A stretch of 64,000 nucleotides of DNA from Ostrinia nubilalis (lineage: Eukaryota > Arthropoda > Insecta > Lepidoptera > Crambidae), in contig NC_087095.1 in the NCBI RefSeq assembly GCF_963855985.1, forward strand, positions 4,412,001 to 4,476,000, written 5' to 3'. Position numbers and translations under genes: made by a program. Shown here piece after piece: positions 22,431 through 35,851 of the stretch (within the stretch, counting starts at the first letter, position 1; each line of letters begins with the position of its first letter). The notes below the pieces were generated by a model. That model did not search any database, was not told where the DNA came from, and was given only the letters and a program-made list of their open reading frames with translations.

Positions 22431-25400
22431 AGTTTGTCTCAAATAATGTTATTTATATCTGTAAACAGCAAAGGTTTACCGATCGTAATTAATAACTTAA
22501 TTTAAAAAAATACTGTTGTCTTTTCAAAAAGATACAGTTAGACATTATAGTCTAGTCCTCCAGCTCTTGAATACTTAATAGTATTTATGTTGGGACTGGC
22601 TGGGACGTGACTCTATTCTTAGAGTGATACCAAACATCGAACAACTACTCGATTTATTCTTTTTACCGATGAATTTTTATTCGTATTGCAAAGTTTGTAA
22701 AACATAGCTGTATTTTTGCGACGTTCGAAATTAAGCCGACAAACTGACTTCTATCGATAAAATTCGAGTGAAGGTTATCGATATGAGTTGGATCTAGAAC
22801 CTCATTTGGTTCGTTTTATGTGACATTCAAAAATAGACTCCCAGTTAAAACAGCGTGGGTTTAAAACCAATTGAATGTCGCACATGTAGCGGCGGCACGT
22901 TCGTCTCAAGTTAGCGAACTCGTCTCGAGTAAACATAACGTGACTAAAGGTATCACGTGTATTTAAGGATCCCGAAAATCACAGGCCCATCGATTTACGT
23001 CGCATCCACGCGTCAGGAGTAATTCTGGAGTTTGGCCACAGACTGGCAAAGAACAGCTACTACAACATTAGTTAAATTAACTAATAGAATGCAGAAGTAA
23101 TTCAAAATCAATGTACTTAGTTTCTTAATGTTTCATGTTGCTACATAGAGCTCTTAAATATAGAGTACCTACATAGATCCGTATCGTGTCATTTTGCTGA
23201 CACTCTTTATTAAATTTTTACTATATCCTGAATTGAATTAATCAGTTTCTATCATAAAATTAAAGAACAAAGGATGCAAAAAGTAATCTTTGTGTATTTA
23301 ATCTACAACTCGTAACATGATTGTAATGTTTCTTTCTTTTTTTCATTAGGAAGACTTTTCTCCCCCGACTACGCCCAGCAATTCGCTCGTTCGTAAGCTA
23401 TGAGGAATATTGAGAAAAAATCCAATAAAAACCGGAGGAGGGCCGTGGAGGGGGAGGAAATTGGAGTGGTGACACCTCTAAGGCGCGATGAGAGGCCGCA
23501 ACACCTGCGCCGATCGAGTTGTAAACGATTACCTGAACGCTTGTTTGCGTACCCTTATAGCGTTAAAACAATGAAACACGCAAGTTAGAGTACCCAGTTT
23601 GCATGTTATTAACATGATAACTGAAATTGAAATAGTTATATTTTATTTCAGCAACAATAATTAGCATTTTCATATCAACATTTTTACCGACGGTCTTTTT
23701 TGTAATTTACAGGAAGACATCTCTCAAAAGACGGGCACGGTAAAGCTCGTACAAGTTTTGTAAGATTCAATGTTATACACTAATTTATATTCCTACTAAC
23801 TACGAGCACACCTAAGTAAAACCCATTACAGTGTTCGGAACATAACCACCTTTCAGCAGTCGGGTAACCACGATAACCGAAAGTTTAGAATCCTTGAAGG
23901 GGTAATGCGACGTGAACCAGCGAATTGCGTTTAGATCGGAGATGGAAATTTTGATGAACGTGAAGATATATTAACATTTCCTCTAGAGATGAAGTATGTT
24001 TACAATCTGTAGATACACATCTGTGATTTTAGCTCAAGAAAACGAGCTAAATATTTATTGTAAGTTCGACAGCACATCAAGTTACGCCCTTTCGTTGCAA
24101 AATATCCCCTATTAGCAGTACATAAGAAGCCACAGTGTTTAGCTTAATGTGCCGTCGTCTGTAGAAATTATTTCATACCTCAGCGATTAGCTACTCATTA
24201 TTTTTCTTGATCTTGAAAAAACAAAACGATAAAAGAGAGAATAGATATTTTATTTTCTTTAAACATTAGTGGAATTTTCCTTGGATATCTAGAAACTCTA
24301 CAGCTGCGGATGCCAGACTGGATTTCAATGCTCAAATCATTTAATATTTTAACTCTCGTTAATTTTAATAAGAAAACAATCAAAGCGAACTTGTTTTCTC
24401 TAGCGAAGTGGCACGTCTCTGCCCGTGCCCTGCTCTACTTTGGGAGAAATCTCATAACTTGACAAAACACAGATTTGCATAATGTAACAGCTTTGGCCTA
24501 GCATTCCCTTAAGTGGCCATGACCGATGACCGTAAAAAACACATAAGTTTGAATTTATTACGCGTTCTATTATGATACCTTGCTAAAGTATAGTAGGTTC
24601 TATATTAATACAATAACGTCAAATATTTCTATGTTCAAATTTAGCAAACTAAATTAAAATATTGGTAAACTTCACTCGCAGCAGACAATGATAATTCAAA
24701 GTCACATAAATGAATCGCCCCAGCCACAAATAATAACTGAAGAGAAAACGGCTTCATAAAATTTGCATATCCAATTTTACGAGTTTGCGATCATCTTTTT
24801 TAAATTCCGAACGTTTTTACTGCAACCACAGAGTAAAGGTCGTAAAGGCTTTCAAAGTGGCTAAAAGTGTTGATGCCAAGGCCTTGACATAAGATTTCTG
24901 GCGCATGTGTTTTTTCTTTTTCTTCTTTGCATTACTACTTGCCAGAATTGTTCGTTAACGTTGATAACGCGCCAAGGAATCGTGTCCTTGTACGCCAGGG
25001 TGACCTTGGATCCTGGAATCCAGCCAAGAGGCATGGCTTTGGCCTAGTGCTCCAATTTAGCAGCCGCAGCACAAAAAGAGATGTATGGACTAGCAAACAA
25101 AATCAAAAGTTTTGCTAGCGTGGCCAAATCTTCTTGGCAAACTTGGCCTATATTTACTTTGAAAGCAAATTGGACATGAATTTCACGTAATTCAAATCTA
25201 TTTAATATGTATCGTATAAAATAACTTTATATTAATCCAAACTATCTGTGTAATAAATAGAGAGCATGTTCATTAATTTCTGAATTAAGTTTAGTTACAA
25301 TTTAATTAAATTTCCAGCTCGCTGGAGTTTCCATTTGACTAACTAACTTCATAAATAAATATCAGTTATATTAATCCACCGGAATAATGAATTCTAAAAC

Positions 25401-25500
25401 TCCTAGTAGAATATTTTTACCAATATACCTATTTACCAATGTGCAATACTTTTTTTACTTCAATCTTCTAGCTAGAATGTTAAAACCGCTATATTACTTA
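22431..25500. other. Intergenic stretch with two exon-like islands
   Basis: No complete gene. Two short segments at 23,350 and 23,713 begin GAAGAC directly after good splice-acceptor sequences (treated as a finding). The rest is AT-rich with no recognised repeat. Confidence 0.4.
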
Positions 25501-25612
25501 CCCTGGGTTGCACGATCTTACTTTACTATAACCAACGCCATAAATCTGTCAAACTCCATACAAAGTCACCGGTTAAAGTTATAGTTACGGTTAAAGTTTT
25601 AAGGAAAAGCCC
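25501..25612. mobile_element. Second copy of the 115 bp TTA MITE
   Basis: It shares GGTTGCAC, CTTACTTTA, GTCAAACTCCATACAAA and CACCGGTTA with 19,081-19,195 and is flanked by TTA. The right end has diverged. Confidence 0.55.
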
Positions 25613-25989
25613 TTAGTCTACGCCGTAGTAAATAAATTTTGATAATTGCTTTAAATTTTTAACACATTCTTTATTACTAATGAAGGTATTTTTTTCGTAC
25701 TCGTATTTAATCGAAAAACTTACTGACATAAACAAGTTCAAAAGAAGTTAGCTCATTCAACGAGATTAATTAGCAGTTCGGCGTGTAGGTACCTATCCAG
25801 TTTTTACGATTACAGACTTATTTGCGAGTTTTGCGACTATTCAGGGTTGTTGCGATAAAGTATAAAGAAAAACGAGAAACAGCGTCTCTAAGAAAAAAGT
25901 CTATCTACCTATCACAATCATAAAGCATTCGAAAATCTTCTGCTGTTCTCTATGGTTACGAGTACCAAAATTACTTGGATGGTGTATAG
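25613..25989. other. Intergenic stretch, nothing recognised
   Basis: AT-rich with no recognised feature. Confidence 0.45.
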
Positions 25990-26180
25990 CAGGGGTGGCC
26001 AACTTGATTAGACATAAGATCTACTGTTTACTAACGAAACCCTGGGCATCTACCACTTACATACTTCTTGAAATCTTAAATGAAGCAGCATAGTTTAGTA
26101 CACAATCATGTAGTATTTTTTGCCTTGACACGATCGACTGAACTAATTGTCGCGATCGACCGGTCGATCAGTAAATATCA
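25990..26180 (+). mobile_element. Remnant end of a hAT-type element
   Basis: CAGGGGTGGCCAACTTG is a typical hAT terminus of arthropod repeats. The motif GCGATCGACCGGTCGATCA near 26,155 resembles the subterminal part of the other end, but the closing CACCCCTG is missing. Confidence 0.35.
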
Positions 26181-27253
26181 ATTCAGTAGGAAACAAGTTA
26201 CCTGTAAATAAAAAAATCACTTTCTTACAAACTTTGGTTTGGTCACTGTTACAAATACAGGCATGGCAATGATATAATAATTTACAATTCCACATTTCAT
26301 TTTCGTTTTTAGTGTGAATTTAGAATCTGATAGTGGAGAATAAACTCCTCTAGACTGAAAGAGAAATAGCGAGTAAAATTACTTCAGAAAGGCAAATAGC
26401 AATCTAAGAAATTATAAATTAGTGTAGAATATTTCATTTTCTTAATCGAAAGCTAAACGAATAGTTGATAAAGTTCCTAAGAATTGTTTACTGAATATTA
26501 GTCAAGTATTTAATAGACTTTACTTTATTTACATTCTAGGACAGATCTGTTATTAAATTTTAGTCTAATTGGGAAAATTCGTCTTTACAGTGAAAAAGTA
26601 TTAGGGTATTTTGAATCTAAAATCAATATTCCTTTAATGAAGTAGTTTCTTCAAAGTAAGTAATTTACTCCTAGTTTAAGAGTTTGATTAATTGTTCAGG
26701 GAATCGATATATTTTTATACAATAGGATTAATTTCCAACTAACAAGAGTCTTGATGAACTGTAGTTTACAAAGTGGTAAAATTATTAATAATAGGGCGTT
26801 TATTATTACAATTCTGATCAAATTGGGGGGGTCGAAGTACCTATGTATTTAGTTAAAGACGAATCAAGAACGAAGAGGAATGTTGGTCAATATACTCAAA
26901 ATTCATGCCCCTATTACTCAGATTTCTGGGAGAGAATGCCTTAGATATATTATTAAGCTTGCCTTTTGTTCTCAGTTCAAAGTGCAATAAAGTTTTGAAT
27001 AGTAACTTCTTGGTGAATAATTCAAACATGGCAGCCCTAACGTCCGATGGCAGACGCGACGACGGCCCATAAACCACGGTACGGCTGTTACCACATGGCG
27101 TCTCAGCAGTTGTCGTAAACGACAAGTGTTCTTAAGGACACGTTCCACATATTAAGAACAGAATACTGTACTTTATATAGTAGTTTCCTATGTGCATCAT
27201 TAAGGAAGACCGTTATGTTCTAACTGAGCTTAATCGCAGCTCGCTAATTTTCT
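26181..27253. other. Intergenic stretch, nothing supported
   Basis: A 90-codon minus-strand frame (26,853-27,125) has no recognised motif. Otherwise AT-rich. Confidence 0.4.
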
Positions 27254-27490
27254 AAAATTAAGTGGCAGTGGGCGGGGCACATAGCTCGTAGAGACGATGG
27301 CCGTTGGGGCAGAAAAGTGCTCGAGTGGCGACCACGGGCTGGAAGACGTAGCGTGGGCAGGCCTCCTACTAGGTGGACCGACAATTTGGTAACGGTCTCG
27401 GGAAGAGCCTGGATGCGGGCAGCGCAGGACCGTTCATTGTGAAAAACCTTGGGGGAGGCCTTTGTCCAGCAGTGGAAGTCATTTGGCTGA
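27254..27490 (+). pseudogene. RTE-type LINE, C-terminal fragment
   Basis: The frame from 27,254 reads KIKWQWAGHIARRDDGRWGR, then VLEWRPRAGRRSVGRPPTRW and a tail EAFVQQWKSFG before TGA 27,488-27,490. This is the C-terminus encoded by RTE-like LINEs common in Lepidoptera, and it is nearly the same protein as the fragment at 52,441-52,776. One in-frame TGA near 27,440 replaces a conserved Trp. It is a dead 3' fragment, and no long upstream part is attached. Confidence 0.8.
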
Positions 27491-29669
27491 AACGAACGAG
27501 CTTAAGCACCAAAAAATCTTTTTAGATCTACTTACCTACTTTTCTATCTAGCTCATCAATAATAGAGTCTCAAAATGAAATATTCGTATATGAAGCACTC
27601 AACCCATTTCAGCTTCGGACGTAAGCCTAGATCTCAATATTCCCAATATGGTTGCTATACCGACACGGGGGCAAGACAAAAGCAAACTCAAGTTAACACG
27701 GGTTCCCACTCGCGGCTTAATCGTCACCGGCTGATCGGCTCAGGTTTCTAGTCTAACTTATACAAAGTTATCGGAAATCAGACCTTATGTAAATACAATA
27801 AAGCTCGAAAATCTAGCCCGATTCGACCATTCTCGCATCATCACTCAGCCCCAGTTTTGAGGGAAAAATATTTGGATCGGACAATAGGGAAATGTCCCGC
27901 TGCCGGTGAAAGCTGACTCTTATTTGTGTTGGTTCAAACTTCTACACAAAACAGAGTTCGGAACACACGGCACGTTTAATGTTACTTAAAAATATGGAAT
28001 CGATTATTTATTTTACCAACGTTACTCTGTTGATATAACTTATTCGGCCGGCGGCTTCGCCCGCAGTGGGTTTTGGGTTTGCTATTGATCCACACAACAT
28101 TTTCTAAACTTTATTTTTTCCGACAGTAACCAATTAAAATTACGAAATTTTCATTAATAAGGGTTCAATATTTTAACATCAGCAGGTATATCTCGATCAG
28201 AACTCTAATTGGGATGTTTAATAAGCAAAGTAAGTCCATTGTTACGAAGAAACAAAATATTGGCAAGACAATTTTAATAGGGTTCGAAGCGATTTCAAAG
28301 TTTATCGGGAAGCGCTCTGAACAAACTGCTAAATAGACAGCCAATAGGCTTATTCAAACTCGGTCAAAAAGTTCTGTGGGAGAGGGCACACCTGTTTCAT
28401 CTCGTGTAAAATTGCAATTAAGTGTTTCGCGACGAAGTTGCCGCATCAAAAATTCAACAATCCGCGCGCTAAATGATTCCAGAGACACCGTCCGTTTGAT
28501 AAATCTTTAAAAAATTAACGAAAATAAAAATCAGATTCGTGTTTCTGTAATTGACGTTAACGGATTTTTTCTTATTCCTGACAATAGTCGACGTTGATTA
28601 GGATTCGGTTGGCAGTTTGTTCGTTGGGAAATTATTTCCTCGGGAAAATTCATAATTTCAAGTTGGCTTTTTGCTGAATAAACCGATTTGGTCCCGATTT
28701 GAAAATAATGGTGGATCTGGCCTGGTTTGCCGACTGAGCGATTAGATGTCTCGTTAGATTAGATGCTTCAGATCACTTGAACATTAGTTTGATTTCAATA
28801 AGTTCCATAAATCGAAATTTCTCTTTTTGCTCAATAAAACAAATTGAAGTCTTCAAGTAGTTGTGAAGTTGCTCCTATAACAATAATTTTAACAAATCGC
28901 TTATTTAGACATTTTAAGTTGGTAACATTAATTCACTAACATTATCATCAATAGGTACCTACCTAATGACTGTTACCTTTCTAATAAATGTGTTAAAATA
29001 ACCCCTTTTGCTGAAGAGTCAGTGGGCAAACGTCAAAGGATAGGCACATTTTGGCGCATGATTTATCGTTAAGAGCCAGGATCGTAATGGCTCGTAAAAT
29101 TATACCGTGAGTTGCTCTTTTGTTTTTTTGAGAAACATATTTAACCATAAATTACGCGTGGTCTATCAGACCTCCTACGCAGGGTTTATTTTATTCTACA
29201 ACGATAAATAAGTACGCAAAGTTGATTGCGGTTTGCTAGCTTTTTGACTCTCCAATTTCTGGGCTTCGCGAGTTGCGTTGTCTACCAAAGTCATATGAAT
29301 ATCAAAACTTAATATTACAAACATCAATATTGTGTCTGTTTTTCAGTTTTGGTTGGCGTATCATTGTCCAAAAGATTATGTACGAATAAGATGACGCAAC
29401 GGGAAAGGTTACGGGAAATACTCGTATTAAGCTGTGAACTACCCACTTTCTTTTTCCTGGAATGACAGTTGAAGGTTTTCTATTTACACCCTATCACTCC
29501 TCGGCTCATATCATTGTATGTACAAGAAAACTTTTTTCGTTATGTCAGTGTGGTCGTTAAGCCACAGAATAATAATAAGTACTACGTACAGAAGTTTTAC
29601 TTCGCGAAGGTATTTAAAAAAATGTATGCTCAATGTCATTAACAATATGGTGTAATTTAGCTTGTCTCA
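27491..29669. other. Intergenic stretch
   Basis: No gene. A short GCCGGCGGCTTCGCCCGCA near 28,047 may be a relic of a Helitron-like 3' hairpin. The rest is unassigned. Confidence 0.4.
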
Positions 29670-32279
29670 AGCTAGACAAACTACTTAATGTAGAGCTATC
29701 TGTCATATAAAGTTCTGTGCTTCGAGAGGCTGAAATAAATGACTTAGTTATTTTTTCTACAGTGTTATTATCTCAAGCAACTCAGTTCAGGATTAATGAT
29801 CAAGTATATGGGCGTGATCCTTGTACATTTCTTCTTTTAATGAGTGTTGCTATTTTCTGTGGCTAGGACGTGTGTTCGCGCCACTTCAGTTCTTAAAGCC
29901 CAGAGTATATCGAGTTTTTTGCTAGGTATTTGAGTAACACCCGCCACGGGTCGGCTATTAAACCCCAGGTGATTAATGTGTACCGACTAAGGTTTGTCCA
30001 TAAAACACAAACACATACCACGGACTTATCTCGAAATTAATTTCGCTTTGTCTGGCATTGTTTGTGAACTATTCGCAACGGCAAGTTTAGTCGGTGAAAT
30101 TTACGTGGTTTTGTGTGTTTTACCTCGGCATCGGCCGAATGCTGGTAGGTGGCGGAATTAATCGTTACTAATTTATAGCGCCGCAACTCCTCGCTGATGG
30201 TATTCAAATGAATTTTAGGAATTTCGAAATCGCAAATATATTTTACTATTAATATAGATCTTGTTTGAAGGAAAAGTAAGCTTCCTACTTCCTGCTCGAG
30301 ATTCCTACGAAACACATAGGTACTTAATATATTATTCAATTTCAAGCCTCATGATCGCAAAACATTTACCGGAACAGATATAATCTTTGTGTAATTCCCC
30401 GAAAGTGTGTCGTTTGTTTACACACTTCCAATAAAGGAACGTTGAAATCACAAAAATATCGCGACTTCCCATGAAATAGACAAATACATTGGATCTTTTG
30501 ATTGAGTATCTCCAAGGAAAACTACATCCAAGAATGCCGGCTGTAGGTATGGCTCAGAGGCTTCCTGCTCACTGATTATCAGAAAGTTGACAGGATAACT
30601 ATCCAGAAAAATATAATAATTTAAAACCAATTTTGTGTCATGTATGGACGAAACATCAACACTATGGATGCTCTGGCATATCATCTACATAGAAGAGGTG
30701 CTATTTTGCACAAATTTTAATAATGTACTATAGTCTCATGTGCAGTCCATAAAATCAACCTGTTTAAGGACATGGACTCCATGTCCATGTGACAATCATA
30801 TCAAGAGACCAGAGTGTCTTCCAATTCATGAGGTGACTATTCCAAATATCCGTGAAGGACGTGCCTACACAAACCACCCGAAGTCTAATCATCATCCCTC
30901 CCTCAGTACACACAGCGAAATTCAGTGTGCTTTTCTTATCCGACATGATTTTAGCGGAAATATGTAGTATACATCTTTGAACTCGGTCCAAACAAACTTT
31001 GCGCGGAGTATAACGTCTTGAGCCCTGTTTGCTTCTTTCTTAAAGATGTGTGTACACAATAAATACGTCCGTGCCCCCAATCAGTGCCCGCGGGACGCGT
31101 CCTAAGTAAACCGGCACAAACGATCCTTGCGTCGACCTGATAGCGGACCGGCCATATTTTCGGCGGATTTTTCGAAACATAAACCGAAAGTAATGCCGAT
31201 ATACGAGAAAAATGGAGAAGGGGATTTAATATAACAATTTGTAAACCGTTTCTTAGAATTCGAGTAAGTATACCAGACTAGATACTTCAGATACTCGTAA
31301 GTAAGAATTTGTCTCAACTTACTACTTAACCTTTGCCGTTTGGTATAAAGTATGAAGGTGTAGGTAATCTGGAAGTATACTACCTATTTAGTTCAGAGAA
31401 GTATTTTATTATTCATAATTCATAGACAAGTTTCAATATGATCTTACCAAAGGTCGTCATAATTCGTTACTATGATAATCCAGTAAATGTCTGTCGGGAA
31501 ATCAGGTAGTAAACTGGATCGACCGAGGTCGCCTCCCGACTCTTGTTACATTCATTTATTTATTTTGGCAGATTCTCGATCGCAGGAATATTAAAAGGGC
31601 TCGGATTCTATTATCCCGGGAGCCTCTCCTCTGGGATGCCAAAGAAATACACGACCCGAGAGTCCTGCGCCCAAGAATTCGATAAGAAAAGTATCAGAAT
31701 AGTATACTCAAATGTGATTCGCACAAAACGCCTAGGGGATATTAGGATTGTACTGAAAGTTCAGCCTGTAAATATCAAACGTAATTCTGGATTCTATACC
31801 CGGGATCGGGAGTTGACCTTTCGAGTATTTTTCATTATAATTTCACAAATATCTCTTTTCGAACAGTGCTTAGAAGCTTCTTCGAGAAATGGAAAATATA
31901 TTACTTATTTGTTCCTTTGGCAACAACTTCGTGCCTACAAGTGTGTTTTGATTAATTTATTTGAGAACAGTAATTGGTTTCTTTTTTTGGACAACGACAG
32001 GTGCGTAAAAGCCAACATTATGAAAAATTATGATTTGAACGGATTGATTCTCTTTTGTATTTTTTTTTGTTTGTTATTTTGGTTTGATTTAGAAAAAAAA
32101 ATACTAAGATATATCAATTATAATTATTTCTCTTGTGATTTAAATGTAATCCTTATTACAATTTTTTCTCTCTTCTTATTTGTCAACTAACTTAAAGATA
32201 GATAAACAAATAATCTTCCAACAAGTGCATTTACATGTACACGTCCTCCCCCGAGTCAGTAGGTACCCGTATTTGAAAG
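29670..32279 (+). repeat. 2,610 bp direct duplication, copy A
   Basis: This block reappears at a constant offset of 3,572 bp (33,242-35,851). Every segment I compared, including all open frames and homopolymer runs, is identical. It starts at AGCTAGACAAACTACTTAAT and ends at GTACCCGTATTTGAAAG. It lacks LTR hallmarks and recognisable coding. Open frames within it, including a 215-codon frame opening at a TTG, look spurious. The palindrome GGACATGGACTCCATGTCC lies at 30,768-30,786. Confidence 0.9.
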
Positions 32280-33241
32280 TAGTTGTTGCCTACAGATGGT
32301 TATTTGCATGTTGTATTTAGGTAGGACACTTACCTATCAACTATACGTATAAGATTTAAGTTCTAAGCAAATTGTTTCATGTCTGATATCTTTAAAAGAA
32401 CTCTACTGACTACACTCTGAAATAAATCATTCAAAAAATATAATACAACATTATCTATGTAGGAGAGGGAGAGTAGATCCCACGATGTCCCGATGTCCAT
32501 TTCACCCTTAACTGGTCTCTCATAAAATACGGAGTCCAATAAAGGCCCGTGTCAAAAACCAATTGCATCAAGAACAATGGAGGTGCTCAAATTAATTACG
32601 TCGTGGATCGCTTCATGAAATAATAATTCTCCGATACTAATTACGTCATTATTCACTGTTGCCAATGCCGATCGCTATCGCTTAATTAACGGGGTCGCAC
32701 AACTTAATCATACGCATTCAGAGATGACATATAACGGACTATTATAATTACGTTTCTAAATAAGGACGTATCAGGAATGATTTGTACCTTTTTGAAATAT
32801 GTCACTTTTCCATTTAACCGACGATTAGCCTCTGGTAAATTAGAGGCTCCTGATGCCGTGGAGACTAAGTGACCTGATGATGATGATAGTTCGCTACGAC
32901 TTTTTTTCCAACGTATCTATCGCAAAGCTTATAGGGTTCTCCAGTAGAGACCATGTTTCGACAAATGTAGTGTAGGACGCCCTCCAGCTTTTCAAAGAGA
33001 TTGTTGGCTTTTCATAATCACGAAGAATGTAAAGTTACGCCAACTTTGAACTGCGACCGATGATGGAACGCACCAAAGGGTGACTATTCAACGCCCAAAA
33101 GGCAGTAAGAGTGGCGTGGTGAGTCATTTACATTCCCCTAAATGTAAAAATGAGTGAATCATAAAAATGATCCCCATGGTAGATTGCTTCATTTTAAATT
33201 ATATTCGTAATAACTGAACGCCCTACCCAATAAAAAGAACT
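32280..33241. other. 962 bp spacer between duplicate blocks
   Basis: Single-copy within the window. It holds the decamer TAATTACGTC twice (32,593 and 32,638), further TTAATTAA/TTAATCA motifs, and a GATGATGATGATAG run near 32,875. No gene was recognised. Confidence 0.5.
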
Positions 33242-35851
33242 AGCTAGACAAACTACTTAATGTAGAGCTATCTGTCATATAAAGTTCTGTGCTTCGAGAG
33301 GCTGAAATAAATGACTTAGTTATTTTTTCTACAGTGTTATTATCTCAAGCAACTCAGTTCAGGATTAATGATCAAGTATATGGGCGTGATCCTTGTACAT
33401 TTCTTCTTTTAATGAGTGTTGCTATTTTCTGTGGCTAGGACGTGTGTTCGCGCCACTTCAGTTCTTAAAGCCCAGAGTATATCGAGTTTTTTGCTAGGTA
33501 TTTGAGTAACACCCGCCACGGGTCGGCTATTAAACCCCAGGTGATTAATGTGTACCGACTAAGGTTTGTCCATAAAACACAAACACATACCACGGACTTA
33601 TCTCGAAATTAATTTCGCTTTGTCTGGCATTGTTTGTGAACTATTCGCAACGGCAAGTTTAGTCGGTGAAATTTACGTGGTTTTGTGTGTTTTACCTCGG
33701 CATCGGCCGAATGCTGGTAGGTGGCGGAATTAATCGTTACTAATTTATAGCGCCGCAACTCCTCGCTGATGGTATTCAAATGAATTTTAGGAATTTCGAA
33801 ATCGCAAATATATTTTACTATTAATATAGATCTTGTTTGAAGGAAAAGTAAGCTTCCTACTTCCTGCTCGAGATTCCTACGAAACACATAGGTACTTAAT
33901 ATATTATTCAATTTCAAGCCTCATGATCGCAAAACATTTACCGGAACAGATATAATCTTTGTGTAATTCCCCGAAAGTGTGTCGTTTGTTTACACACTTC
34001 CAATAAAGGAACGTTGAAATCACAAAAATATCGCGACTTCCCATGAAATAGACAAATACATTGGATCTTTTGATTGAGTATCTCCAAGGAAAACTACATC
34101 CAAGAATGCCGGCTGTAGGTATGGCTCAGAGGCTTCCTGCTCACTGATTATCAGAAAGTTGACAGGATAACTATCCAGAAAAATATAATAATTTAAAACC
34201 AATTTTGTGTCATGTATGGACGAAACATCAACACTATGGATGCTCTGGCATATCATCTACATAGAAGAGGTGCTATTTTGCACAAATTTTAATAATGTAC
34301 TATAGTCTCATGTGCAGTCCATAAAATCAACCTGTTTAAGGACATGGACTCCATGTCCATGTGACAATCATATCAAGAGACCAGAGTGTCTTCCAATTCA
34401 TGAGGTGACTATTCCAAATATCCGTGAAGGACGTGCCTACACAAACCACCCGAAGTCTAATCATCATCCCTCCCTCAGTACACACAGCGAAATTCAGTGT
34501 GCTTTTCTTATCCGACATGATTTTAGCGGAAATATGTAGTATACATCTTTGAACTCGGTCCAAACAAACTTTGCGCGGAGTATAACGTCTTGAGCCCTGT
34601 TTGCTTCTTTCTTAAAGATGTGTGTACACAATAAATACGTCCGTGCCCCCAATCAGTGCCCGCGGGACGCGTCCTAAGTAAACCGGCACAAACGATCCTT
34701 GCGTCGACCTGATAGCGGACCGGCCATATTTTCGGCGGATTTTTCGAAACATAAACCGAAAGTAATGCCGATATACGAGAAAAATGGAGAAGGGGATTTA
34801 ATATAACAATTTGTAAACCGTTTCTTAGAATTCGAGTAAGTATACCAGACTAGATACTTCAGATACTCGTAAGTAAGAATTTGTCTCAACTTACTACTTA
34901 ACCTTTGCCGTTTGGTATAAAGTATGAAGGTGTAGGTAATCTGGAAGTATACTACCTATTTAGTTCAGAGAAGTATTTTATTATTCATAATTCATAGACA
35001 AGTTTCAATATGATCTTACCAAAGGTCGTCATAATTCGTTACTATGATAATCCAGTAAATGTCTGTCGGGAAATCAGGTAGTAAACTGGATCGACCGAGG
35101 TCGCCTCCCGACTCTTGTTACATTCATTTATTTATTTTGGCAGATTCTCGATCGCAGGAATATTAAAAGGGCTCGGATTCTATTATCCCGGGAGCCTCTC
35201 CTCTGGGATGCCAAAGAAATACACGACCCGAGAGTCCTGCGCCCAAGAATTCGATAAGAAAAGTATCAGAATAGTATACTCAAATGTGATTCGCACAAAA
35301 CGCCTAGGGGATATTAGGATTGTACTGAAAGTTCAGCCTGTAAATATCAAACGTAATTCTGGATTCTATACCCGGGATCGGGAGTTGACCTTTCGAGTAT
35401 TTTTCATTATAATTTCACAAATATCTCTTTTCGAACAGTGCTTAGAAGCTTCTTCGAGAAATGGAAAATATATTACTTATTTGTTCCTTTGGCAACAACT
35501 TCGTGCCTACAAGTGTGTTTTGATTAATTTATTTGAGAACAGTAATTGGTTTCTTTTTTTGGACAACGACAGGTGCGTAAAAGCCAACATTATGAAAAAT
35601 TATGATTTGAACGGATTGATTCTCTTTTGTATTTTTTTTTGTTTGTTATTTTGGTTTGATTTAGAAAAAAAAATACTAAGATATATCAATTATAATTATT
35701 TCTCTTGTGATTTAAATGTAATCCTTATTACAATTTTTTCTCTCTTCTTATTTGTCAACTAACTTAAAGATAGATAAACAAATAATCTTCCAACAAGTGC
35801 ATTTACATGTACACGTCCTCCCCCGAGTCAGTAGGTACCCGTATTTGAAAG
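33242..35851 (+). repeat. 2,610 bp direct duplication, copy B
   Basis: Second copy of 29,670-32,279 in the same orientation. Flanking sequence diverges abruptly at both ends, apart from an AGCTAG shared at the left junction. Confidence 0.9.

Noticed and set aside
26853..27125. 90-codon minus-strand frame
   Set aside because: No recognisable domain and no supporting context.
31543..32190. 215-codon plus-strand open frame (and its twin at 35,115-35,762)
   Set aside because: It opens at a TTG, has AT-driven composition and no motif, and is duplicated only because the whole 2.6 kb block is.
29670..35851. Long terminal repeats of a retrotransposon
   Set aside because: The repeated block lacks TG/CA-type ends, primer-binding site and polypurine tract, and the 962 bp interior codes for nothing.
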